Source: Chara braunii
Lineage: Eukaryota > Streptophyta > Charophyceae > Charales > Characeae
Length of the DNA stretch: 25,953 bases
Assembly: GCA_003427395.1 (NCBI GenBank)
Contig: BFEA01000022.1
Location: 1,265,670-1,291,622 of the forward strand
Direction of reading: 5' to 3'
Part shown: piece after piece, positions 18,452 through 25,953 of the stretch
Numbering within the stretch: position 1 is the first letter of the stretch
Layout: each line of letters starts with the position of its first letter
Program-made: the position numbers and the translations under genes
The notes under the pieces: generated by a model
What the model saw: the letters and a program-made list of their open reading frames with translations, nothing else
Told to the model about the DNA's origin: nothing
Database searches by the model: none

Positions 18452-20809
18452 CTAAACCAAAGCAGTTTTCAACCCCTCCTCCATCATGTCGTCATGTGCC
18501 ATGGTGGGATCCAGAAACTTGGGATCGAGCATCATGGCTGCTGTGTGGGCCGGAGTACGAAACATGGTGCGCCGCCTATCGAAAACCTCGAGGATCTCAT
18601 CCTGCTCGGTCGTGTTGAGGCAGTCGCACGCGGCAAGACAGGATGCGATCATAATCTCATATGAACGCAGGACCTTGCTGATCTGCCGTGTGTCACTGTC
18701 CAGCATCTGCAGCATCTCCATCACAGGGTCCATAATCCACAACAATCGCCTCAAATCCTCCCACCATGGAGGAGACCCCGCACATGATGTGATCTCGGCG
18801 ATGTCCTGCCCGACCTTCCTCGTGGCCCAAACAGTGTCGCGCCACGGGTCCTTGGTAACGACCTGCATGAGATGGGTTTGCAACTCCAACAGTCTCCGAA
18901 TCAGAATGACGTTGGTGCCGAAACGTGTCTTTGCGGGCAACAACAACTTGTCTTCGCCTCCAAAGCCTCGCGTGCGTGACTGTGGCGCTTGAAGAACTTG
19001 GTGACAAGCCGCGCCTGAGCAATGTGTGATGCAACCCAACCAATCGATCCAATGTCCTCCAGGACGAGGTTCATGACATGTGCCATGCAGGGACTCTAGA
19101 AGATATGTTTGACGCTTTCGTCCTCTTGGAATATCTCCATGGAGGACATGTTCACACCCGCGGAATCTGTGACGAACGTCGTGATGTCGCTGAGTTGGAT
19201 ATCGATGGTCTTCAGCTTATGCAACCATGGCTTTGCCAACGCTGCAGCATCCTTCTTCCCGCGCATAACATCTGTGGCAAGATACGCGGGTCCCCTCTTA
19301 GTACCGACAAGGTAGTTGCACAATGTCTGACCACGGATGTTTGTCCATCAATCCGTCATGATATTTCCACCACTCTGACGCGAAGTCTCGAGCACCGACT
19401 TCACACACCGCTGGACATTGCATCCAGCTCATACAACAACGTCGTGCGGACCATGTGATAAGTCGGCGGTTTGGGCATGGGAGCCCCTGGGACCCCAGGA
19501 GGGATGATGGCCGTAAACATGCGTCTGAAGCTCTCAAGCTTCATGCAGTTGAATGGCATGTCGCTCTCCACGATGAACCGCATGATCGTCATGTGCCATG
19601 CATGCTCCCTCGGGTTGGAATAATATGAGATCACTGCCTGCTGCTCGTATGTGCCCCTCCCTCGTGCGATCGGGCCACATCCACTAGCGTCAAACAAACC
19701 AGCTGGACTTGCCGGTGTCACGCGATGTGGGAGTGGAATGTCGTGTAGCCGCTGTAGTGGATCCATATCCCCCTCAGGACACCAGTGAATGCGGGGGCAG
19801 TCTCGGCCGCGGGAGTGGGCGAGAATCAAAGACGGGAAGCGGTGGGGAGGGGGTGCGTCCTCTGCTGCCTGGGACGATGGTGGAAGCGAGTTGGTCACAA
19901 GCAGAGGGGCAGCCGGACGTGGAGGACGAGGAGGAGACCATCGAGACGTGCATGCCGCGGTCGTGCCGCGGGTAGCTGCAAGAGGAGGTCCCGCTGGACC
20001 CGAAGCTCTGGCCGCGACATTCTTGAACATAGAATGCAAGTCAGCCGAAGTGCCTAGGTTTCTGGCCCATGTACTGCCGTGGACGAACTGACGTGTGTCG
20101 AGCTCATCAAATACACCACCACGCGCCGACTGAGAAAGTGTTTGCGCTCCAGCGATGTAGTGGTACGTCTAGTGCCCCCACCCGCGGTAGATGCAACAGC
20201 GGATGCCAACGCATCAGATGCCGTTGGCGGTGGTCTTGTTGCCGCTACCGCCGGCACCGCGGTCCCTCCATGGACCGCCGGCAGAAGTACTCCTGCTGAT
20301 GGTGCTCCCGCTGCAGGTGGCACAACCGGATCGCCGACTGCACCGCTAGACGGTGTAACAACCGATCGTGCCACACCATCAGGCGACCGGCGAGGCTCCG
20401 AGTCCACCGGGAATGAAAGCGTCGGCCACTGGAAGCACGGGTGACTGGGAGGAAGCCTCTTCAATTCCTCAATTGAGGCAACTATTTCTTTCGGACACTT
20501 GTCCATGTTCTTCCCCCATATGGTATAATACACGACAGGAGTCCCTGTCGGGCATATGAATTCCTTGCTCTTGAAGAAATGTTCCTTCGCATCTCTACTT
20601 CCTCCACAAATAGATTTCCCACACAATCTGCACACACATCGACAACCACCCTTCCTCCCCAACGCCGTATCACCATGGAAGTATCGGCCACGTGCAACAA
20701 AATGCCACACGGGGTCGTCGCGTTTTGTATCAATAACCGGATCAGTCTTAAATGGAGAGTCGAATGTCTTCGTGTTGTGTCCCTTTCTTGAACCACTTTC
20801 GTTTGTCAC
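18452..20809 (-). pseudogene. hAT-family transposase (BED zinc finger + DUF659), broken
   Basis: hAT transposases cut and paste DNA with a split RNase-H-like core. From 20809 the first block (251 codons) shows a BED-finger-like DPVWHFVARG, CRLCGKSICGG and AKEHFFKS. The next block (20039-19401) ends with the DUF659 lead-in MPFNCMKLESFRRMF. The catalytic region continues in other frames: IMTDGWTNIRGQTL, VTDSAGVN, and CMAHVMNLVLEDIG holding the C-x2-H motif. A TAG at 19096-19098 replaces the Trp expected before SPCMAH. The last block (19039-18452) covers the helical region (KTRFGTNVILIRRLLELQ). The C-terminal hATC dimerisation region is not seen. Some breaks could be introns, but the TAG within a conserved motif argues for decay. 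Terminal repeats were not found. Confidence 0.88.
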
Positions 20810-21071
20810 GTGGCCGTGTCGGCGCCGACCTGTTCTTTACCACTTCGCCTCGTCATGATGTCAGAACCGCAGACTCTAACAGGTTGCAGTCACGAAGCGT
20901 GCTTGCGTCACGAATGGCTGCAGTGAACCTCAACGGATGAACCGATGGTGAAGCAGCGGAACTGGATGACAAGGACAAAGCATGAAACGACAATGGCAAA
21001 ACAAAAACCGATAAAAACAAAACAGCCAATCAGGTGTCTCATTTTTCATACCTTCACTTTTTGGCCCTCAA
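20810..21071. other. Stretch upstream of the hAT transposase, nothing recognised
   Basis: It may include the 5' untranslated region of the hAT element. I searched by eye for a CAGGG-type end and found none. Confidence 0.4.
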
Positions 21072-21620
21072 ACCACCTAAGTGCCGTACCGCCCCTAGCA
21101 CCCCCCTAGGGCCCCTACCCCCATTAACCAATGCATCCCCGGAAACCTCCAATTTTTTTCAATTAGGAAAAAAAAAAAAAAAAAAACAGTTAACACCCAC
21201 GTATGTGCCTTACCGGCCCCACTACCCCCCCCCCACCCACACTAACCAATCCATCCCCATAGGAGCACCACTTTTCAATACGAAAAAAAAAAAAAAAAAA
21301 AACAGTTCATCATGTACCCCATTCACACCATCATTTGCTAGACACTGAAACCACCTACCGCCCCTAGCACCCCCCTAGGGCCCCTACCCACATTAACCAA
21401 TGCATCCCCGGAAACCTCCATATCTTCTCAATAAGTAAAAAAAAAAAAAAAAAAAGTTAACACCCCCCTATGTGCCTTACCATCCCTAGGCCCCCTACTA
21501 CCCCCCATCCCCATTAACCAATGCATCCCCATAGGAGCACCACTTTTCAATAGGATTAAAAAACAAAAAAAAAAAACAGTTCACCATATACTGCGTTTAC
21601 ACATCATCATTGCTGATGAG
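21072..21620 (+). repeat. Two-copy higher-order tandem repeat with A-runs
   Basis: Copy 1 (21072-21350) and copy 2 (21351 to about 21620) each contain an A monomer and a B monomer. A starts CCACCTA, passes CCCCTAGCACCCCCCTAGGG and CCCCGGAAACCTCC, and ends in an A-run plus GTTAACACCC. B passes TATGTGCCTTACC, CCCCATAGGAGCACCACTTT and TCAATA, and ends in an A-run plus CAGTTCA. A and B share ACTAACCAAT/ATTAACCAATGCATCCCC, so they descend from one monomer of about 135-140 bp. A-runs are at 21168-21186, 21283-21302, 21437-21455 and about 21558-21576. Confidence 0.92.
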
Positions 21621-21665
21621 TATAGCCCCATACAGACTGACGACGAGGGGGACGAGGAGGAGGAT

Positions 21666-22043
21666 GTGCGAGAAGTCATAGAAATCAGCAGCGGGGATGA
21701 GAGGGATGAGATCTCAAGGCCTAGGGAAGAGGGGCGGCCTCCGATGCACCAATCGGGTGATGGGGCTTTCAGATGGGAGGACGAGTTCGGGCCAACGCCC
21801 AGTCATTGGTTTCAGCAATGGACCAATGTAATCAGGCACGAATGGATTATCAAGCCTCGGGAACTCGCAAGGGCAGGGGTGGAAGCCACACCACTGGATT
21901 TTTTTAACGAGGCAGAGTTGCATCAAATTGTAAGGATGAAAAGAGAGATCGAGACCTACGGCCTGGGGGTTAGGAATCCTGCCAAGGAACGGGGTGGACA
22001 AGGAACTGGGCAAGCCGAGGCGCAAGGCAGCAATAGGAACTAG
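21666..22043 (+). CDS. Unrecognised acidic open frame with SUMO-interaction-like motif
   Basis: I do not recognise this protein. The frame ends at a TAG at 22041-22043 and is open upstream past 21,600 into the A-run repeat (ADEYSPIQTDDEGDEEEDVR). There is no ATG until the M of PPMHQSGDG, so this could be an exon or a fragment. An acidic stretch is followed by EVIEISSGDERDE, which resembles a SUMO-interacting motif (hydrophobic V-I-E-I beside Ser/acidic residues). A Trp-rich part (WFQQWTNVIRHEWIIKP), a charged helix (EAELHQIVRMKREIE) and a Gly/Gln-rich tail come next. Composition is protein-like and unlike the noise frames nearby. Confidence 0.38.
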   Translation: MREVIEISSGDERDEISRPREEGRPPMHQSGDGAFRWEDEFGPTPSHWFQQWTNVIRHEWIIKPRELARAGVEATPLDFFNEAELHQIVRMKREIETYGLGVRNPAKERGGQGTGQAEAQGSNRN

Positions 22044-22219
22044 GTGTTGACCTAGCATTGAAAGGGATCGCTTCTTTTCTGTCTGCAGAGACATGAGAAT
22101 GACGAAAACGTGTATAATATGGGCTTAGCGTGACACAGCCTTAGCTGGTCCTCTTTTCACTTCCTCCTTAGACAATACCAGGCCACCCGTCTTCCCTAAG
22201 TTAAGTCACCCTACCCCTC
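22044..22219. other. Short intergenic stretch between converging frames
   Basis: It separates the plus-strand acidic frame from the minus-strand candidate gene. No terminator-like or RNA feature was recognised. Confidence 0.4.
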
Positions 22220-23031
22220 TTAGAAGTCGCAGTCCTCTATCTCTTCATCTTCATCTTCATCACTGAAGTCGTCCTCCTCGTCGTACATCAACTCCCTTAC
22301 CCCATCTAGAAACGTTTTCCCTATTGCCACATTCCTATAGATTATCCCCCAATGCACAGCGCTAGGGACAAAGATATTGTCTATGCTAAGGCAGTTTAGT
22401 ATCTCGGCCAGCTCCTCCACCCAGTTCCCCTCGAATGGCCCCATCTCTACTGATAACCGAAAAAATCTTGCCCAGCGCATTGGTATAGCCCGAGGTTCGT
22501 CATGGACTGGCATATTCGCACTAGCCTGCTCCAGGTTCCGAAAACCGCATCCACTAGGAATGAGGGCAACACACATCGCATGGTTCTTACGGGTCGCCTC
22601 ATGCTTCCTCTATCCCCAAGTTCCACTCGTACGTCTACCTTTTCCATTTCCATTTCCCGCCGCTGACATGCAGCCCACACAACCTCCGCTTCTGCCTTTC
22701 TAAACAACTCGTCCGGCGTATTCCCGAGTGCCAACTCTATGATCATAGCTTTCTCTCCATCTTGCGACAAGTAGACGCAACCCCGGGCTTCCACCGTCCC
22801 TCGGAATTCCAAATCCATTAAACTTGGTGACAACCTCGTCAAGCTGACATTAGTCCATATTGTTTCTATCCAAAGGAAAACATCCTCTCCTTCCAGCATT
22901 ACCGTTTGATATGCTGGTTCAAGGTCCGTCCACGTTCCATTTTCCGGGAGGACGACCGATACCCCATCCTTTACATCTACTGGCATTTCCGGGCCGCTAC
23001 TGTAGATCGGGGAAGGCAACCATCGCGCCAT
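22220..23031 (-). CDS. Candidate gene of unknown function, possibly with a 65-bp intron
   Basis: I do not recognise this protein. An ATG at 23031 sits in a good plant context (AACAAGATGGCG). The first 147 codons (MARWLPSPIYSSGPE..., LEGEDVFLWIETIW, GCVYLSQDGEKAMIIELALG) are followed by a donor-like GTAAGA at 22590. Splicing to the CAG ending at 22526 removes 65 bases in phase 0. It joins the second frame (ASANMPVHDEPRAIP, FEGNWVEELAEILNCLSIDN) to an acidic tail (YDEEDDFSDEDEDEEIEDCD) and a stop at 22220. The product would be about 248 residues. Without splicing the first frame runs to 22447 and loses the second part. The alternative is a simple frameshift in a dead gene. There is no signal peptide or membrane segment. 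Confidence 0.42.
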
Positions 23032-23363
23032 CTTGTTTTCAACACCCGACCCCTGTTTTCATAAGAAGGCACCAACCGATCCTTTTGGTGTGGTCAACCC
23101 TTGTCCTAGATGAGAATTATTTCAGACCCCTCATCAAGGTCTCCCTATTTTACCTCCCCTTTCCTAAGTACCCCCTTCTTATAATTCCCTCGGCCGACCA
23201 TCCATTTGCCCACATTCTTTCTCTTGGTTCCATTCCAATTTACCTCTATCCTCCTTCCTTCCGATCATCTCTCACTCGTGCGGACTTAGATGGGGGGGGA
23301 GACTTAGAAATATGTCCCGTCCAATAGTCCAATCTCAATCAATTTTTACAGAGGGGGAACACA
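23032..23363. other. Intergenic stretch, nothing recognised
   Basis: A pyrimidine-rich region lies upstream of the minus-strand candidate gene and could hold its promoter. No clear TATA box could be assigned. Confidence 0.35.
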
Positions 23364-23840
23364 TAAGAGAAAATCAGGCAACCTCACATACGGGCCGGTC
23401 ATCTCCTCACCGACCATCCCAATATCGTATCTCCGCTGGTACTATCGGTAGGGTTTTATCCCATACCTCAAGCACAGCTCAACCGTCGCGAGCGCGGTAC
23501 CCAGGTCTCAGCAAGGCATTCGCCCTTTCCTCCTTACCCAGAATACCCCATCCCGACCGTGTACCCACCGTTAATCTCGGGAATCACCCCGCACATCTCG
23601 GTAGGGCCATTGGAGCCAGCCGTCCAGGCATTCACTTCCATCGGTCCGATAAGGAACAGTTTTTCCCAAGCCATGCTACGAGAAACTCTCAATCGCCTCC
23701 GAGGCTCCTTCCTTGCCCCATATGTAGTGGTCCCCCTACCGTCTGCCGCCAAGCAGCCGCCCCGCCTGAAGAGGTTTCACATCCCACCTGGGCAAGATCA
23801 TCGAGCCATGATCGGACCGCTCCGTAGAGAATGCTACTAG
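23364..23840 (+). CDS. Unrecognised proline-rich open frame, no upstream ATG
   Basis: The frame is open for about 158 codons up to a TAG at 23838-23840 but has no ATG before 23673. It reads as Pro-rich (FPPYPEYPIPTVYPPLISG) followed by AMLRETLNRLRGSFLAPYVV and ends PLRREC plus one residue. It could be an exon, a fragment of a dead gene, or chance: the minus strand over 23752-23534 is also open (MAWEKLFLIGPMEVNAWTAG). No domain was recognised on either strand. Confidence 0.22.
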
Positions 23841-24190
23841 TCAGCCGACGAGACCAACCCTTGCCTGACAATCTGGTGGCCCCACCCCCACACACGGAAC
23901 CCGGTGAACTTCAAAGAGGACGACCAGCTCGCATCCCGCACCGGCCGGCGCAAACCAATCCTTTCCTTCCAAATGGCAGGACGCTCGAAATTCCAATCAT
24001 GCAGTCACAAGTCCCAAGTGGGACATACATAGTACAAGTGCCTTTCCCTTGGTGCACCCAACGCTTTCTACCCATAACTCACAAATTTTCTCTCAGGACA
24101 ATGAGTGTCACTCCCCCTACTTTCATGCATAGTGGTTGGTTCATTCTCGTGAGAATCTTCAAGGGTGAGCTAGTTTTCCTTGGAGTCTAG
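23831..24190 (+). CDS. Unrecognised open frame overlapping the previous one
   Basis: An ATG at 23831 lies inside the end of the preceding frame (ATGCTACTAG) in a different phase. The frame runs 119 codons: MLLVSRRDQPLPDNLVAPPP, a Pro/Arg-rich part, then SGTYIVQVPFPW. A frameshift joining both into one pseudogene is as likely as two proteins. No domain was recognised. Confidence 0.18.
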   Translation: MLLVSRRDQPLPDNLVAPPPHTEPGELQRGRPARIPHRPAQTNPFLPNGRTLEIPIMQSQVPSGTYIVQVPFPWCTQRFLPITHKFSLRTMSVTPPTFMHSGWFILVRIFKGELVFLGV

Positions 24191-25895
24191 CAACTCCCTT
24201 CATTCCCTTCTCTTCACTTGTCTGTCCTTTCATAGGGTAGGATTGTTCTTTCTGGATGACCCGTTGTGTTCATATTGGTTCCTTCAATCATTAAAAAGGT
24301 GCAAAGTGCATGAGCCCGCTGGGCTCAAAAGAAGAAGGGGAAAGCACCCATTCGGTCGGATCACTCCGCCGTGGGATTTTCACTGGAACTTGGCCTAAGC
24401 CAAGCACCAACCGCCTGCCAGGTAACCGGAGCCCCTCTTTCATACGAAGAGGAACGGTCGACCTGCGACTTGCCCAAGGCTTCCCCGGACTGGCGAACAC
24501 CAGCACCGGACGGAGGAGGGCTAGAGCCATTCCTCAAAGGACCGGCTGATCAAGTGCATAGCATGCATGTTATACCTCCAGGCCTGGCCATGCCATGCGC
24601 CCAGCCACCCTCAAATCTGATTTCTCACAAGGGAAAGGGCAAACACAAGTCCATTTTCCTTATCTTGGGTTGTGTACACGTCAATGCGTCGGGCGCCTCC
24701 ATCGGAATCGCAAGGGTCAATTTAACCCCCTGCCCGTCACCTCCACCATTTTTGTAGGGCCAAACCCCGGTAGACTTTCGAGCCTTAGTTGACCCCACTG
24801 CGGGTCCCAGTTGGCTCGGCCCGCCCACGCTCATGCTCAGGGCGCGGGCCATTCGTCCCAAGGTCACCCCCACCTAGTGCTTTGAGATGGATGGGGGTGG
24901 GCCATCGCGCGAGAGAGCTTTGACATTGGGGATGTAGCTCAGCCCTCACGTGGTGGGTAGTCTCGCTGGTCGTTTCCACAACGCTGGCTTTTTTTTTATT
25001 CTTTATTGTGTTCTCAAGCAATTGCTCCTTCCAATACGCAGGCAGTCCAGGGGTTCTTTGAGCGTTTTTCTTCTCTAGTGCGTAGGCGAAGCGTCATTCT
25101 TAGGCCGCACACCATTTCCCTAAGCATTTTGGCTATATGGCGTCATCCGGGTGCGGCGGGGCCGTCCTCCCCCTCGCCTCTACGCATCCATCGGGTCTCA
25201 CAATTTGCTTCCCGCCTTATTGAAGTAGGCCCTTTAGTCTTTTCGAGGTCCTCATATGCATGCACACACATCATCACATTTTCCTTGGTACGATTGCACT
25301 CTCAATCACACTTTCAAGTCTCAAGTGCAAAAGTCATTTTCATGAGTTGACTCTATGTCAAGGGTCCCATAGCCCCTTTGTCCCTCTTCCCTTTCCCTCT
25401 TGGTGCCCAGTTCCTCTCGGCCTTATCCCGCTCAAGGCATTTCTAGCCATTACTCACCTGCACAATCCCACACAAGCAAGAAGATCCATACAATGTCACC
25501 CGTTGGGGATCAACACATAGCCCTTCCCACATGCCTATTCTTTCCATGCTCTTTGGCTGTGCTTTGTTCCCTCCTTGTTGCTCAATCAGCCCATCCTCTT
25601 CTCATAGTCATGCAGTCGGGGAAATGGTTGAGTCAAACTGACCTCTCTCTCAACTTATGCTTCCTTCCGGATCCCGCCTTTCTCCCACTTTTTCAAATGT
25701 CCTTTCTCTTTTGCCTCCTTGGTGGCACAAGGGACCGGCTATCCTCCCCTTGCCCTCTTTCTCCACCAAGTAAAGTCTGATTTCGTTTATCATCCGTACC
25801 CTGGCAATGTTTCCAAGTGAGGGGAGAAGAGGTTAGTCATATGCCAAGCGAGGGGGAGGGAGAGAGGGGACAAGGCGAAAGGAGAGACCGAGTCG

Positions 25896-25897
<2 letters not shown>
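24191..25897. other. Long stretch without recognised genes
   Basis: Scattered short open frames on both strands lack consistent protein character. A 15-base match to the 5' end of tRNA-Ala occurs at 24928-24942 but the rest of the tRNA fold is missing. The plus strand is rich in pyrimidines from about 25,000 to 25,780, with a purine-rich shift after 25,810. Confidence 0.5.

Positions 25898-25953
<56 letters not shown>
25898..25953 (+). repeat. (GA)n microsatellite at the window end
   Basis: An uninterrupted GA dinucleotide repeat of at least 56 bases runs off the window. It is preceded by an impure purine-rich stretch from about 25,815. Confidence 0.97.

Noticed and set aside
22526-22590. 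Programmed frameshift in the minus-strand candidate gene
   Set aside because: No slippery sequence was seen; intron or mutation explains the shift more simply.
24371-24757. 128-codon plus-strand frame
   Set aside because: Overlapping frames on both strands are equally open and no domain or coding pattern supports it.
24928-24942. GGGGATGTAGCTCAG, identical to the 5' end of plant tRNA-Ala
   Set aside because: No matching acceptor strand, anticodon arm or B box follows, so it is not a tRNA gene; a 15-base chance match or a tiny relic cannot be told apart.

Overview
This window looks like nuclear DNA of a plant-lineage eukaryote. It carries a LINE with a DUF4283-like zinc-knuckle ORF1 and a zf-RVT tail on ORF2, Ty3/gypsy pol with a chromodomain, gypsy-type gag, a BED/DUF659 hAT transposase and a U2 snRNA fragment with a poly(A) tail. 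Candidate GT-AG introns of 65 and 101 bp are present, and nothing looks bacterial. The repeat style makes me think of a streptophyte alga such as Chara, but that is an impression and not a result. Most of the window is decayed, nested transposable elements. I found no convincing intact gene system and no clearly new molecular machine.

Positions 1-9,420 are one long, dead LINE on the minus strand. ORF1 runs 9328 to 5138 and ORF2 runs 5070 to 320 (endonuclease, reverse transcriptase, zinc-binding C-terminus). Three later events broke it and can be read base by base. A 758-bp hAT-type MITE (8378-9135) has a perfect 8-bp target duplication. A 67-bp tandem duplication lies at 7857-7990. A second small inverted-repeat element (1768-1940) sits in ORF2. 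Removing each event on paper rejoins the reading frame, which fixes its boundaries. Stop codons, frameshifts and altered endonuclease residues show long decay.

Positions 9,440-12,640 are non-coding, degenerate tandem repeats, many carrying an ACGTGG core. They are followed by a pair of CACGTG boxes and a perfect 9-bp-stem hairpin. Positions 12,670-14,140 hold a plus-strand gypsy integrase and chromodomain fragment with three in-frame stops. It abuts, tail to tail, a minus-strand gag fragment (16,294 to about 14,130). Upstream of that gag, in its sense, lie an AT-rich stretch containing a 3'-truncated U2 snRNA copy ending in poly(A), a primer-binding-site-like sequence and a possible LTR.

Positions 17,640-18,300 hold a GAA repeat followed by a possible small two-exon gene. 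Positions 18,450-20,810 are a broken hAT transposase on the minus strand. Positions 21,070-21,620 are a two-copy higher-order repeat with an A-run in every monomer. Positions 21,620-25,890 hold several unrecognised open frames: an acidic one with a SUMO-interaction-like motif, a minus-strand candidate gene whose frame is restored by a 65-bp intron, and proline-rich frames. Long stretches there show nothing recognisable, and the window ends in a (GA)n microsatellite.
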